A DNA stretch of 64,000 nt from the NCBI GenBank assembly GCA_050247255.1, contig JBFWUM010000002.1:124001-188000 (forward strand). The letters run 5' to 3'. The notes below the pieces were generated by a model. The model searched no databases. It saw only the letters and a program-made list of their open reading frames with translations, and had not been told where the DNA came from. The position numbers were made by a program, and so were the translations under genes. This document shows positions 9,244-18,284 of the stretch, piece by piece (positions within the stretch are counted from its first letter, which is position 1; every line of letters starts with the position of its first letter). Source of the DNA: JBFWUM01 sp050247255 (GTDB lineage: Bacteria; Acidobacteriota; Vicinamibacteria; Vicinamibacterales; UBA2999).

Positions 9244-10311
9244 ATGGTACGTGCCCTTCGACAGAGCGTGGCCAGGCTGGCCAGCACGAACCGTCCGTTC
9301 GCGGCCGCCCTTGGCGCGGTGTTCGCGGTCGAAGGACTGGTTCGCGGCCGCCGCGGCAGCCGTGACCACCTGAGGTCCACGCTGTCGCTGGCCCGCGGAT
9401 CGACCTGGGTGGCCGGCCGGCCGATGAACATCACCATCGAGCCGACCAACGCCTGCAACCTCGGATGTCCCGTCTGCGAAACCGGCGAAGGAACGCTCGG
9501 CCGGACCACCGGCCACATGGCCTACGACGACTTCACACGCATCATCGATCAAATCGCGCCGCACACGAACACGCTCATGTTCTATTTCATGGGCGAGCCG
9601 TTCCTGAACAAACGCGCCTACGACATGATCCGGTATGCGAAGAGCGCCGGCATCCCGTTCATCGATACCTGCACCAACGGCGATTTCGTCGATCCCGAGC
9701 GGCTGATCAGCTGCGGGCTGGATCGCGTGAGCTTCCAGATCGGCGGCATGACGCAGGCCACGCACGAGGTCTACCGCGTGCGCGGGCAGCTCGATCGCAC
9801 CCTCGGCAACCTGCGCGAGACGCTGCGCCTGCGCAACCACTACGGCGCCCCGCTCCGGGTGGAGTGCGGCTTCATCCTGATGAAGCACAACGAGCACGAG
9901 GCGGACCGCTTCATCGAGGAGATGGCCCGCCTCGGGGTCGATCGGGCGATCGTCATCGACCCGTGCGTGCGGACCATGGCGCAGGGCGTGCAGTTCCTTC
10001 CCGTGAACCGGAAGCACTGGATTTACGACGAGGCGGCGTTCGAACGGGGGATCCTGCGGCCCAAGGTCCTGCCGGACAACGTCTGTCCGTGGATCTACTA
10101 CTCGCTGTCGATCCACGTGAACGGCAACGTCGTGCCGTGTTGCCGCGACACGCGGGGGACCGAGGTGATGGGCAATATCCTGTCGCAATCGCTCGAGGAG
10201 ATCTGGAACGGGCCCAGGTACCGTGATCTCCGCGCCCGCATCCAGCGCGACCAGGGGTCGGTCGAGATTTGCCGGCTCTGTTCGAGCTACCCGGTCAGCC
10301 AGATTCGTTGA
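9244..10311 (+). CDS. Radical SAM/SPASM domain protein
   Basis: About 355 residues from ATG 9244. The [4Fe-4S]-SAM motif CNLGCPVC supplies C71, C75 and C78, followed by MFYFMGEPFLN (GGEP-like motif) and the barrel strands. A C-terminal SPASM region binds an auxiliary cluster: CPWIYYSLSIHVNGNVVPCC, then GNILSQSLEEIWNG and CRLC. The first 40 residues are a basic, helical extension. Radical SAM enzymes with this layout do difficult C-H or rearrangement chemistry on peptides or small molecules; in glycan loci they may alter sugar skeletons or act with partner dehydrogenases. Its stop overlaps the next start by TTGA, tying it to the SGNH hydrolase/MBOAT pair. A similar enzyme lies at 35863. Confidence 0.85.
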   Translation: MVRALRQSVARLASTNRPFAAALGAVFAVEGLVRGRRGSRDHLRSTLSLARGSTWVAGRPMNITIEPTNACNLGCPVCETGEGTLGRTTGHMAYDDFTRIIDQIAPHTNTLMFYFMGEPFLNKRAYDMIRYAKSAGIPFIDTCTNGDFVDPERLISCGLDRVSFQIGGMTQATHEVYRVRGQLDRTLGNLRETLRLRNHYGAPLRVECGFILMKHNEHEADRFIEEMARLGVDRAIVIDPCVRTMAQGVQFLPVNRKHWIYDEAAFERGILRPKVLPDNVCPWIYYSLSIHVNGNVVPCCRDTRGTEVMGNILSQSLEEIWNGPRYRDLRARIQRDQGSVEICRLCSSYPVSQIR

Positions 10312-11429
10312 CGCCCCGCCGCGCTTCGTGGCCCGTGGCACTGCTGCTGGTAAACGTGTGCCTGGCCACCGTCGTGGCCGCGGAGCTGGCGTCGAGGGCG
10401 GCGCTGCTCGCCATCGAGCGCTGGCTTCCCGATCCCCGCGTACAGGCGGATGTCTACGCCGGGTCCGGCTGGGCGGCCGACTATTACCGTGAGTTCCGCG
10501 AGAGCGGCGACGTCGCCTGGCAGCCGTACGTCTACTGGCGTCGGCTGCCGTATGCCGGCCGGTTCATCAACGTGGACGAGCACGGCGTCAGGCGGACGTG
10601 GCGCGCGCCCGGCGCGGGCGGCGGTCCGCTCGTGTTCGTGTTCGGCGACTCCACGGTCTGGGGATCGGGCGCCCGCGACGAGTACACGCTGCCCTCTGAG
10701 CTTGCCAAGGCCATGGCGGCGGCCGGCGTGGAGGCGCGCGTCGTCAACCTCGGCGAGAGCGGCTACGTGACGGCGCAGTCGGTGGCGCTCCTGCTCTCGT
10801 CTCTTCGCCGCGGGGAGATTCCGGACCTCGCGGTGTTCTACGGCGGCATCGAGGACGTGTTCTCGGCCTATCAGAGTGGCACCCCTGGCCTCCCCACCAA
10901 CGAGGACAATCGGCGGCTCGAGTTCAATGCGACGCGGCCGGATGGATTGCCGCAGGTCCTGCGGATGCTGACGACGGGGCTGAATGGCGTCGCCGCGTTC
11001 GTGAGGCGCCGCTCGGAGCGAACGGCGGGCGCGGCGCCCGCGTGGGACGCCGCGAGCCTGGCGGCCGCGGCGGTCGACGACTTCTGCCGCACGGCCCGGT
11101 CGGCCACCGGTCTCGGCGCGGAATTCGGGTTTCCCGTTCGCTTCTACTGGCAGCCGGTCGTCTTCGGCAAGCCGTTGCAGACGGCGTACGAGGAGGCGGA
11201 GGCGGGCCGCTACGCCGGCGCGCGGCCGCTGTTCGAATCTGCCTACGCCCGCATGGCCGCGGCCGAACCGTGCCCGGCTGCGCCGGTGACGTACCTTGGC
11301 GATCTCTTCGCGGACACCGCTGCGCCGCTCTATGTCGACGCGCTGCACCTGTCTGAGGACGGGCATCGCCTCGTCGCCGCCGCGATCGTCCCGGAACTTC
11401 TGGACGCCTTGAGCGCGCCCCGCAAGTGA
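10308..11429 (+). CDS. SGNH-hydrolase-like membrane-anchored protein (O-acetylation partner)
   Basis: About 373 residues from TTG 10308, overlapping the preceding stop (TTGA). One membrane helix near residues 9-30 (WPVALLLVNVCLATVVAAEL) anchors a periplasmic domain. The SGNH signature is seen as FGDSTVWG (nucleophile Ser), NLGESGY (Gly block), GGIED in place of the usual GxND, and DALHLSEDGH (Asp-His dyad). Such proteins (compare AlgJ/AlgX and PatB-like partners) transfer acetyl groups delivered by an MBOAT protein, which is exactly the next gene. The substituted GxND block weakens a standard esterase reading. Probable role: periplasmic O-acetylation of the glycan. Confidence is high for the fold, moderate for the reaction. 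Confidence 0.75.
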   Translation: MTPRRASWPVALLLVNVCLATVVAAELASRAALLAIERWLPDPRVQADVYAGSGWAADYYREFRESGDVAWQPYVYWRRLPYAGRFINVDEHGVRRTWRAPGAGGGPLVFVFGDSTVWGSGARDEYTLPSELAKAMAAAGVEARVVNLGESGYVTAQSVALLLSSLRRGEIPDLAVFYGGIEDVFSAYQSGTPGLPTNEDNRRLEFNATRPDGLPQVLRMLTTGLNGVAAFVRRRSERTAGAAPAWDAASLAAAAVDDFCRTARSATGLGAEFGFPVRFYWQPVVFGKPLQTAYEEAEAGRYAGARPLFESAYARMAAAEPCPAAPVTYLGDLFADTAAPLYVDALHLSEDGHRLVAAAIVPELLDALSAPRK

Positions 11430-11448
11430 CGCAGTCGGTGATCACGGC

Positions 11449-12870
11449 GTGAACTTCGTCTCGTGGCCGTTCGCGGCGCTCTTCCTTGCGGTGATGCTTG
11501 CGCGCCTGACCATCGGCCGGCGCAAGATCGAGCCCGCCTTCGTCTGGGTCCTCATCGTGGCGAGCGCCGTCTTCTATGCCTGGCACGTGCCGGCGTACCT
11601 GCTGCTGCTGCTCACGAGTGCGGTCGTCGACTTCGCCGCCGCACGGCTGCTCGCGCAGTCGGCGGCGAGGGACCGGGGGCGGCGCCGGGCCATTCTCGTC
11701 ACCTCGCTGGCCGTCAACCTCGGCCTGCTGGCGGCGTTCAAGTATGGGAACTTCCTGCTGACGGCGACCGGCGACCTCGCCTCGGCGCTCGGCCTGCCGG
11801 TGAACCTGCCGGTGCTGGCGCTCGTCCTGCCGATCGGCCTGAGCTTCTACACGTTCCAGTCGATGTCCTACACCATCGACGTCTATCGCGGCGTGCTCGC
11901 GCCGGCGCCCGACTTCAAGCGATTCTTTCTGTTCATCGCCTTCTTTCCCCAGCTCGTGGCGGGCCCCATCGTCCGGGCCTCCGAATTTCTGCCTCAGCTC
12001 CAGCGGCCGCGCCGGCTGCAGGCGGGGATGTTTCTCGAGGGCTGCTGGCTGATCCTCGCCGGGTATTTCCTGAAAGTCGTCTGCGCCGACAACCTGGGCC
12101 TGTTCGTCAATGCGCACTGGAACGAGGCGTACAGTCCGGAGTCCAATGCCACGCTGGCCCTGGTCACGGCGCTGGCCTTCTCCGGTCAGATCTTCGCGGA
12201 CTTCGCCGGCTATTCGAGCATTGCCCGCGGGCTGGCCTACCTGCTCGGCTATCGGCTTCCGATCAATTTCAATGCCCCGTACATCGCCGCGTCGCTGCGC
12301 GGGTTCTGGCGCCGCTGGCACATCACCCTCTCCACGTGGCTGCGTGACTACCTGTACCTGCCATTGGGGGGCAACCGCGGCTCGCGGCGGCGCACGTACG
12401 TGAACCTCCTCGCCGTCATGGTCCTCGGCGGACTCTGGCACGGCGCCGCCTACACCTTCATCGCGTGGGGCGCGCTGCACGGGGCCGCACTCGCGCTGGA
12501 GCGGTGGCTCGGGTTCCACCGCGACGACGGGCGCTGGTCGTTCCGTGCGGTCGGACTCGTCTGGCCCGTCGTCACGCAGGTCGTCGTGCTCGTGGCGTGG
12601 ATCTTCTTCCGGAGCGAGACCATCACCGGCGCCTTCGCCTTCGCCGCTAACCTGTTCACCTTCGACTTCGGCCCGCCGCCGCCCGGCGCGCTGACCGCGG
12701 CGCTGTTCCTGCTGCCGCTCGCCGGACTGCACGCCTGGGCGTGGATGGAGGAGCGCCGCCTGATGGCGGCTCCGTCGCGCGGCGTCAGGGCGGTGCTGGC
12801 GGGAGCGATGATCTGCGGGCTGCTCGTCGTGCCGGGCGACACGAGCGACTTCATCTACTTCCAGTTCTGA
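11449..12870 (+). CDS. MBOAT-family membrane O-acyltransferase (AlgI/DltB-like)
   Basis: A 473-residue polytopic protein from GTG 11449. Family motifs are clear: AFKYGNFL, LPIGLSFYTFQSMSYTIDVY, FFPQLVAGPIVRASEFLPQL, RRWHITLSTWLRDYLYLPLG and the catalytic-His motif LGGLWHGAAYTFIAWG. AlgI and DltB move an acyl group from a cytoplasmic donor across the inner membrane for transfer to an exopolysaccharide or teichoic acid. The adjacent SGNH protein is the natural periplasmic acyl acceptor/transferase. The pair predicts O-acetylation of the locus product. The next start (TTG 12871) follows its stop codon without any gap. Confidence 0.93.
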   Translation: MNFVSWPFAALFLAVMLARLTIGRRKIEPAFVWVLIVASAVFYAWHVPAYLLLLLTSAVVDFAAARLLAQSAARDRGRRRAILVTSLAVNLGLLAAFKYGNFLLTATGDLASALGLPVNLPVLALVLPIGLSFYTFQSMSYTIDVYRGVLAPAPDFKRFFLFIAFFPQLVAGPIVRASEFLPQLQRPRRLQAGMFLEGCWLILAGYFLKVVCADNLGLFVNAHWNEAYSPESNATLALVTALAFSGQIFADFAGYSSIARGLAYLLGYRLPINFNAPYIAASLRGFWRRWHITLSTWLRDYLYLPLGGNRGSRRRTYVNLLAVMVLGGLWHGAAYTFIAWGALHGAALALERWLGFHRDDGRWSFRAVGLVWPVVTQVVVLVAWIFFRSETITGAFAFAANLFTFDFGPPPPGALTAALFLLPLAGLHAWAWMEERRLMAAPSRGVRAVLAGAMICGLLVVPGDTSDFIYFQF

Positions 12871-14046
12871 TTGACCACGCCGCTGCGCATCGCCAACTTC
12901 ATGGACTCGTCGCTCGAGGCGCTCGAGCGGAAGGGCAACCTGTCCCACGCGCTCGCGCTCTACAACCCGCGCGGCATCGCCGAGAAGGTGATTCACTTCA
13001 CGCCGTTTCCCGCGGACAGCCGGTATGCAGGCCGCTTCGCCGAAGCGGGCGTGGACGTTGTGCCATTCTTCATCGGGCGTACGCGCGGCATCCTCGGGTC
13101 GGCGGCCGCCGTCCCGGCGGCGCTGGTGAAAGTCGTCGCGACGATGCGGCGTGAGCGCATTACGCTCGTTCGGGGGCGCGCGCCGTATTTCGGCAGCCTG
13201 CTCGGCGCCATCGCCGGGCGCCTGCTCGGCATTCCGACGGTCGTCTCCCTCGGCGGCGACAACCGGCTGGTGCAGGTGCGAGAGCAGCGCTACTACTTCG
13301 GCAGCCGATGGCTGTCCTTCGGCATGGAGTGGCTGGTGCTGCGGCTTGCCAATGCCATCATCGTCCCGAACCAGTTCACGCGGGACTACGTCGCAGCGAT
13401 CATCGGAAAGCGAGCGGCTCATCGGAAGGCGACGGTGATCCCATGGATCCTGGAGCGCATGCTCGACGAGCAGCGATCGCCGGCGCCGGTGGAACCGACG
13501 GCCCTCGGGCTCGACCCCGCAACCCCGTACGTCCTGATCGTCGGTCATCTCAATCACTACAAGTTCTCAAAGGAGATGTTCGACGTGGCCGCGGACGTGC
13601 TCGCCCGCAGGCCGGGCGCGCTTCAGTTCGTGTTCTGCGGCGATGGGCACCTCAGGCCCGAGGGTGAGCGCCGCTTTGCCGGGGTGCCCGGGGTGCGCTT
13701 CATGGGGTGGCAGCCGAACGAAACGGTGCTCGGCCTGATGCTCGGCGCCGCCGCCATCCTGATCCCGATGTCGGGCTTCGTGCTGCTGGAAGCCGCGGCG
13801 CTCGGCCGGCCGGTGCTGGTGTCCGACATCGAATGGCACCGTGAGATGGTGACGGAGGGGGTGAGTGGCTGGCTGCTTCCACCGCAGTCCCCCTCGCTCT
13901 GGGTCGAGCGGCTGATCTGGCTGCTCGACCATCAGGCCGCCGCCGCCGCCGCCGGGGCACGGCTCCGCGAGCGATTCCTGGAGGCCTATACGCCGGCGGC
14001 CGCATTCGCCGCCGAGGCGCAGCTATACGCCCGGCTCACCGCGTGA
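12871..14046 (+). CDS. Family 4-type GT-B glycosyltransferase
   Basis: About 391 residues from TTG 12871. The N-terminal GT-B domain shows RIANFMDSSLEAL and GIPTVVSLGGDNRLVQV; the C-terminal nucleotide-sugar-binding domain has YVLIVGHLNHYK, FVFCGDGHLRPEG, and the GT4 donor-site motif as GFVLLEAAALGRPVLVSDI with the EX7E-like Glu. It lacks a membrane span and would act at the inner face of the inner membrane on lipid-linked glycan. It overlaps wecB by GTGA. Donor and acceptor are unknown. Confidence 0.83.
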   Translation: MTTPLRIANFMDSSLEALERKGNLSHALALYNPRGIAEKVIHFTPFPADSRYAGRFAEAGVDVVPFFIGRTRGILGSAAAVPAALVKVVATMRRERITLVRGRAPYFGSLLGAIAGRLLGIPTVVSLGGDNRLVQVREQRYYFGSRWLSFGMEWLVLRLANAIIVPNQFTRDYVAAIIGKRAAHRKATVIPWILERMLDEQRSPAPVEPTALGLDPATPYVLIVGHLNHYKFSKEMFDVAADVLARRPGALQFVFCGDGHLRPEGERRFAGVPGVRFMGWQPNETVLGLMLGAAAILIPMSGFVLLEAAALGRPVLVSDIEWHREMVTEGVSGWLLPPQSPSLWVERLIWLLDHQAAAAAAGARLRERFLEAYTPAAAFAAEAQLYARLTA

Positions 14047-15203
14047 GAATCCTGACCGTCGTCGGCGCCCGTCCGCAGTTCATCAAGGCCTCGGCCGTGT
14101 CCCGGGTGCTGGAGGCAGCCGGGCTGCACGAAGTGCTCGTGCACACCGGCCAGCACTTCGACGACGACATGTCGTCGGTGTTCTTTCGTGAGCTCGGCCT
14201 GCGCCCGCCACACTACGAGCTGGGGATCAACGGCGGGAGCCACGGACAGATGACCGGCCGCATGCTGGAGCGGGTCGAGGAGGTCATCCTCCGCGAACAA
14301 CCCAGCGCCGTGCTCGTGTACGGCGACACGAATTCGACGCTGGCAGGCGCGCTCGCCGCGGCGAAAGTCCCCGTTCCAGCGGTGCATGTCGAGGCGGGGC
14401 TGCGCTCGTTTCGTCGCGCGATGCCAGAAGAGGTCAATCGGGTACTGACCGATCACGTGTCGTCCCTGTTGTGCTGTTCCTCGCGCACGTCGGTCGACCA
14501 TCTGCGCCGTGAGGGATTCCAGGGACTGGTCGGCGACGGGGCCCTGGTCACCGGTGACGAACCGCTGCCCGGGCGCGCGCCATGGGTGGCCAACGTCGGA
14601 GACGTGATGTTCGACGTGCAGATCCGGGCACGGGACCTTGCCGCCGCCCGAAGCACCGTGCGCGAGCAGCTCGGCGTGCGGCCGGGCGACTATGCGGTGC
14701 TCACGATTCACCGCGCCGAAAACACGACGTCCGTCGACGCATTGACGCGCCTGCTCGATCCGGTGACGAAGCTGGCGGCGCGGATGCCGGTGGTCTTCGC
14801 GCTGCATCCCAGGACCGAGGCACTGTTGCGCGCGGGAGACGCCTATGAGCGGCTGGCCGCGTCGCCGGGCATGGTCCTGACCCGGCCGCTTCCGTACCTC
14901 GACTTCCTTCACCTGCAGGCCGGCGCCCGCGCCATCCTCACCGACTCGGGCGGCATGCAGAAGGAGGCCTTCTGGCTGCGCGTTCCCTGCCTGACCTTGC
15001 GGGACGAAACGGAGTGGCCGGAGACGACGGCCGGAGGGTGGAATCGGATCATGGGCTCCGCGCCGGGTGATCTTGGCGCGGCGCTCGATCTCACGCCGGA
15101 CCCGGCCACAGACATCGGCGTATTCGGCCGCGGTGATGCTGCCGAACGCATCGTTCGGCTACTCGGCAGTTTCTGTGCCGGTGATCGCGTGCGAGCGTTT
15201 TGA
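14043..15203 (+). CDS. wecB: UDP-N-acetylglucosamine 2-epimerase, non-hydrolysing
   Basis: A 386-residue cytosolic enzyme interconverting UDP-GlcNAc and UDP-ManNAc. All hallmark positions are present: GARPQFIKA at the N-terminus, YGDTNSTLAGA, HVEAGLRSF, MPEEVNR, HRAEN, and the UDP-binding TDSGGMQKEAFWLRVPCL with DETEWPET. Length matches the family (about 370-390). UDP-ManNAc would be oxidised by a WecC-type dehydrogenase to a uronic acid, a potential substrate for the three AsnB-like amidotransferases, but no dehydrogenase is in the window. Start GTG 14043 overlaps the preceding stop (GTGA). Confidence 0.93.
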   Translation: MRILTVVGARPQFIKASAVSRVLEAAGLHEVLVHTGQHFDDDMSSVFFRELGLRPPHYELGINGGSHGQMTGRMLERVEEVILREQPSAVLVYGDTNSTLAGALAAAKVPVPAVHVEAGLRSFRRAMPEEVNRVLTDHVSSLLCCSSRTSVDHLRREGFQGLVGDGALVTGDEPLPGRAPWVANVGDVMFDVQIRARDLAAARSTVREQLGVRPGDYAVLTIHRAENTTSVDALTRLLDPVTKLAARMPVVFALHPRTEALLRAGDAYERLAASPGMVLTRPLPYLDFLHLQAGARAILTDSGGMQKEAFWLRVPCLTLRDETEWPETTAGGWNRIMGSAPGDLGAALDLTPDPATDIGVFGRGDAAERIVRLLGSFCAGDRVRAF

Positions 15204-16486
15204 TGAAGCGGGTACTGTTCATCTCGTACTTCTACCCACCCTATCGCAGCGTTGGCGCGACCCGCGTCTCGAAGATGACGAGGTACCTGGCGGATGTCGG
15301 ATGGGAGGCGCACGTCCTGACGGTCGATGCCGCCGATCTTCCCGCGGGAGCGCCGATCGAAGTGCCCGAGCAGCGGATTTATCGCATCCCCTGCTCCTTC
15401 GACGTGATGGCGCTCCCCCGCATGCTCGTGGGCCGAGGTGCGGTCACGGCCCGCGGCTCCGAAACCACCGATTCCTGGAAGTCCGCCTCGCTCTGGAGGC
15501 TTGGGCAGGCGTACCGCAACGTGGTCTGCTTTCCCGATGCGCAGGTGGGCTGGGCGGCACCGGCCGCACGCGCGGCAATCCGGCTGATTGGCGAGGTGCG
15601 CCCGCATGTGCTGGTCAGCAGTTCGCTGCCGAACGCCAGTCACCTGGCGGCGTGGCGCGCGGCGGCGGCCACCGGGATTCCGTGGGTGGCCGAGCTGCGC
15701 GATCTCTGGACGGACAATCACAACTTTCGCCGAATTCCGCCGCTGCGATATCTGGAACGCCGGCTCGAACACAAGGTGCTCAGCCGCGCCGATGCCCTCG
15801 TGACTCCGTCAGGCGTCTGGTCTGATGCCCTGGCGCGACGGTTCTCCCGGCCGACCTACGTGGTGCCAAACGGCTTCGATCCGCTCGATTATCCAGACGG
15901 ATGTCCGCCGGCCGGACGGATGGAACTCGTCTACACTGGGATGTTCTACAACGGCAAACAGAATCCGGACCCGCTGTTCGGCGCCGTTGCGTCGCTTGCG
16001 CAAAGCGGCGCCATCCGCCCGGAGGCTTTCCGCCTGCGGTTCGTCGGGCAGTATCTGGCGCCCCTTGCCGCGCGCGCCGAGGCAGCCGGCATCGGCCCTT
16101 TCGTGGCGGTTGAACCTCCGGTGCCCTATCGGGACGCGCTCGGATTGCAGAAGTCGGCGACGGCTCTCGTCTTCTTCGACTGGGCCGATGGACGCGAGAA
16201 GGGCTGGTACTCGGCGAAGATCTATGAATACCTCGGAGCTGGCCGGCCGGTGATCAGCATCGGACCCCAGGGGAGTGTCGTCGCTGATCTGCTTCGCCGT
16301 ACGGGAGCCGGCCAGACGGCGTCGACCCGCGACGAGGCGCGCGCGATCCTGGCTGGATGGCTCGACGAGCAGTCGTCCACCGGGGGCGTCACCTGCCGGA
16401 GTGATGCTGAGTCGCTGCGACCATACTGGCGGCAGACTGCCGCTGCAACGCTTGGTCGCATCCTGGATGCCCATGCTCGCTTCTAG
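15203..16486 (+). CDS. Family 4 glycosyltransferase (WbuB/WcaI-like)
   Basis: About 427 residues from ATG 15203 (TGATG overlap with wecB; TTG 15200 is an alternative). The N-terminus MKRVLFISYFYPPYRSVGA is typical of WbuB-type GT4 enzymes, followed by WVAELRDLWTDN (acceptor domain) and TPSGVWSDALARRF. The C-terminal domain shows LVYTGMFYNGKQNPDP, LRFVGQY, and KIYEYLGAGRPVISIGP in the donor site. WbuB-like enzymes often follow wecB and add N-acetylated amino sugars such as FucNAc derivatives, but the donor here is not known. Confidence 0.85.
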   Translation: MKRVLFISYFYPPYRSVGATRVSKMTRYLADVGWEAHVLTVDAADLPAGAPIEVPEQRIYRIPCSFDVMALPRMLVGRGAVTARGSETTDSWKSASLWRLGQAYRNVVCFPDAQVGWAAPAARAAIRLIGEVRPHVLVSSSLPNASHLAAWRAAAATGIPWVAELRDLWTDNHNFRRIPPLRYLERRLEHKVLSRADALVTPSGVWSDALARRFSRPTYVVPNGFDPLDYPDGCPPAGRMELVYTGMFYNGKQNPDPLFGAVASLAQSGAIRPEAFRLRFVGQYLAPLAARAEAAGIGPFVAVEPPVPYRDALGLQKSATALVFFDWADGREKGWYSAKIYEYLGAGRPVISIGPQGSVVADLLRRTGAGQTASTRDEARAILAGWLDEQSSTGGVTCRSDAESLRPYWRQTAAATLGRILDAHARF

Positions 16487-18284
16487 GCCGGGCGCGCAAG
16501 TGACCGCCGGTGTCGTGGCTCTGGCAGCGGTGGCGGCAGTGGCGGCATCGTACGCGGACGCCCCGCCGTGGACGGTCGCGGTGGCGCTGGCCACCTTCTC
16601 GTTGCTGGCCTGGGTTCTCGATCGCACGGCCGGCGCCGCCGCGTATGTCATGGCACTCGGTGTCCAGGTCGCACAGTCGCTGACGCTGCTCCGAGTGGCG
16701 CTCGCCGACTTCCTGATCCTGCCGGTCATCGTCAAGTCGGCCGGGGACGTGCTCTTGAAGCGCGCCAGGTTGCCGCGTACGACGCTCGGTGCGCCCTTTG
16801 CGGCACTTCTGGCAGTGATGGCTGCAGCGACCGCCATCGGCTACGTGCGGCATGGCACGATAAGCACCTACGTCCTCTTCAACAAGGACGCCGGCGTCGT
16901 GTTCCTGGTGCTCGCGAGCCTGGCGCTGGCCATGCAGCTGCGCTCGACCGCCGATGTCGTGCGTCTTGTCAATCTCTTCGTCGTCGCCGGTTCGGTAACC
17001 AACGCGCTGGCGCTCGGGGGCGTGGCGTTGAGCATGACCGTGCTGCCCAATCCGCTCTATCTGAGCAATCAGCGGATGTACGGGTGGCTCCTGAACCCCA
17101 GTAACTGGGCGGGCTACGTCGCCATGATCGCGGCGCTCGAGCTGCCCCGGCTGGCAGACGGCCGGCCCGGCTCCTGGAAGGTCCTGCGGGGCGCAAACTT
17201 CGCGCTGCTCCTGTTGTCGGTAGGGTTGACGGTCTCCCGCAGTGCCTGGCTGAGCCTGGCGGGCAGCGCCGTCGTGCTGCTGGCCCTGCTGGCGGTGCGG
17301 CGAATCCAGGGACAGCGCGTTCGCCTCGCACCAGCGGTCGCTGCGACGGTGACCGCGGTTGCGTTCATGATCCCTCTTGGGTGGGTCGCGATTGTCCAGT
17401 GGACGAGTCTGCTGACGGTCCAGTCGGCGCCGAGCGAAGCGGCGGGCGAGTTGCGGGCCCGGCTCAGCGACTCGTGCGCGATCACATGGAGGCCCGAATT
17501 GTGCGCTCGGGTCCCGGATGACCAGGTTCGAGTGGCGCGCCAGCGCCTTGTGGATGCCGCCCAGTGCGCGCGCGCCTGGGAGCCATCGTGCTCGGTGTTC
17601 TCGGAAGGCGATCTCGCATCGGCAGAAATACGGCTGCGCAGCGCGGCGCGCAACTGCGTCAGCGGCCCGGCGCCGCGCGAGTGCCTCGACCAGTTGCCGG
17701 CAGCAGCGCTCGACGCGGCGAGGGCAGAGCTCGAGCGGGTCGCAGCGACTCCCGAGCAGGCGCCGGTTCCCGATCGGGGTAGCTCGTCGGCGGACCGGGC
17801 ACCGAGACCAGGCCTCCTTGCGCTCCGGGACGGCGCCATGCTGAACGCGCGAGGGCTCGAGGACCGCGCGGCGATCCTCGCTGTTGCCTGGCGTGACTAT
17901 ACGGCCAGTCCGGCAACGCTCGCCCTGGGCATCGGCCTCGGCACCTTCCTCGCCACGTCCGCTGCCGATTTCGGCGTGCCGCTCATCATCCACAACACGC
18001 CGCTGTGGTTCCTCATCGAGATGGGACCGGCCGGGCTCCTCGTTTTGTTGTGGATCGCGTCCGTCGCGGGCCGGAACCTGTGGGTGACGATGCAGGCCGA
18101 GGACGCCACCGGAGACGTCGCCACCGGGCTGCTGCTGGCCTTGGCGTTCTGGTCGTCGTACGCGCTCTTCAATGAGGGGTTCTATCTGCGGCACTTCTGG
18201 CTCGTATTGCTCGCGGCCGATCAGCTGTATGTCCACCGCAAACGCCTCGCGCCGGCATCTCCTGGGTCAGTGATCGCCGGATGA
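16473..18284 (+). CDS. O-antigen ligase/polymerase-like (Wzy_C) membrane protein
   Basis: About 603 residues from ATG 16473 (ATG 16467 and GTG 16500 also in frame), with about ten membrane helices. The large periplasmic loop and the motif IIHNTPLWFLIEMGPAG, with its conserved His, match O-antigen ligase WaaL/Wzy_C proteins, which join or polymerise undecaprenyl-linked glycans in the periplasm. Family members are usually 400-450 residues; this one is longer because of a roughly 130-residue hydrophilic insert about residues 325-455 that carries six cysteines (residues about 334-404) and Ala/Arg/Glu-rich helices. The insert may be a disulfide-bonded periplasmic subdomain. It overlaps the preceding gene and, by ATGA, the deacetylase after it. 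Confidence 0.75.
   Translation: MLASRPGAQVTAGVVALAAVAAVAASYADAPPWTVAVALATFSLLAWVLDRTAGAAAYVMALGVQVAQSLTLLRVALADFLILPVIVKSAGDVLLKRARLPRTTLGAPFAALLAVMAAATAIGYVRHGTISTYVLFNKDAGVVFLVLASLALAMQLRSTADVVRLVNLFVVAGSVTNALALGGVALSMTVLPNPLYLSNQRMYGWLLNPSNWAGYVAMIAALELPRLADGRPGSWKVLRGANFALLLLSVGLTVSRSAWLSLAGSAVVLLALLAVRRIQGQRVRLAPAVAATVTAVAFMIPLGWVAIVQWTSLLTVQSAPSEAAGELRARLSDSCAITWRPELCARVPDDQVRVARQRLVDAAQCARAWEPSCSVFSEGDLASAEIRLRSAARNCVSGPAPRECLDQLPAAALDAARAELERVAATPEQAPVPDRGSSSADRAPRPGLLALRDGAMLNARGLEDRAAILAVAWRDYTASPATLALGIGLGTFLATSAADFGVPLIIHNTPLWFLIEMGPAGLLVLLWIASVAGRNLWVTMQAEDATGDVATGLLLALAFWSSYALFNEGFYLRHFWLVLLAADQLYVHRKRLAPASPGSVIAG

Noticed and set aside
10924..13557. An open frame of 877 codons on the - strand opposite the SGNH, MBOAT and GT4 genes, and similar long antisense frames elsewhere (for example 811-2862 and 7548-9518)
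   Set aside because: In DNA this rich in G and C, stops are rare on the antisense strand. The products are Arg/Pro/Gln/His-rich with no domain pattern, while the + strand genes have full family motifs.
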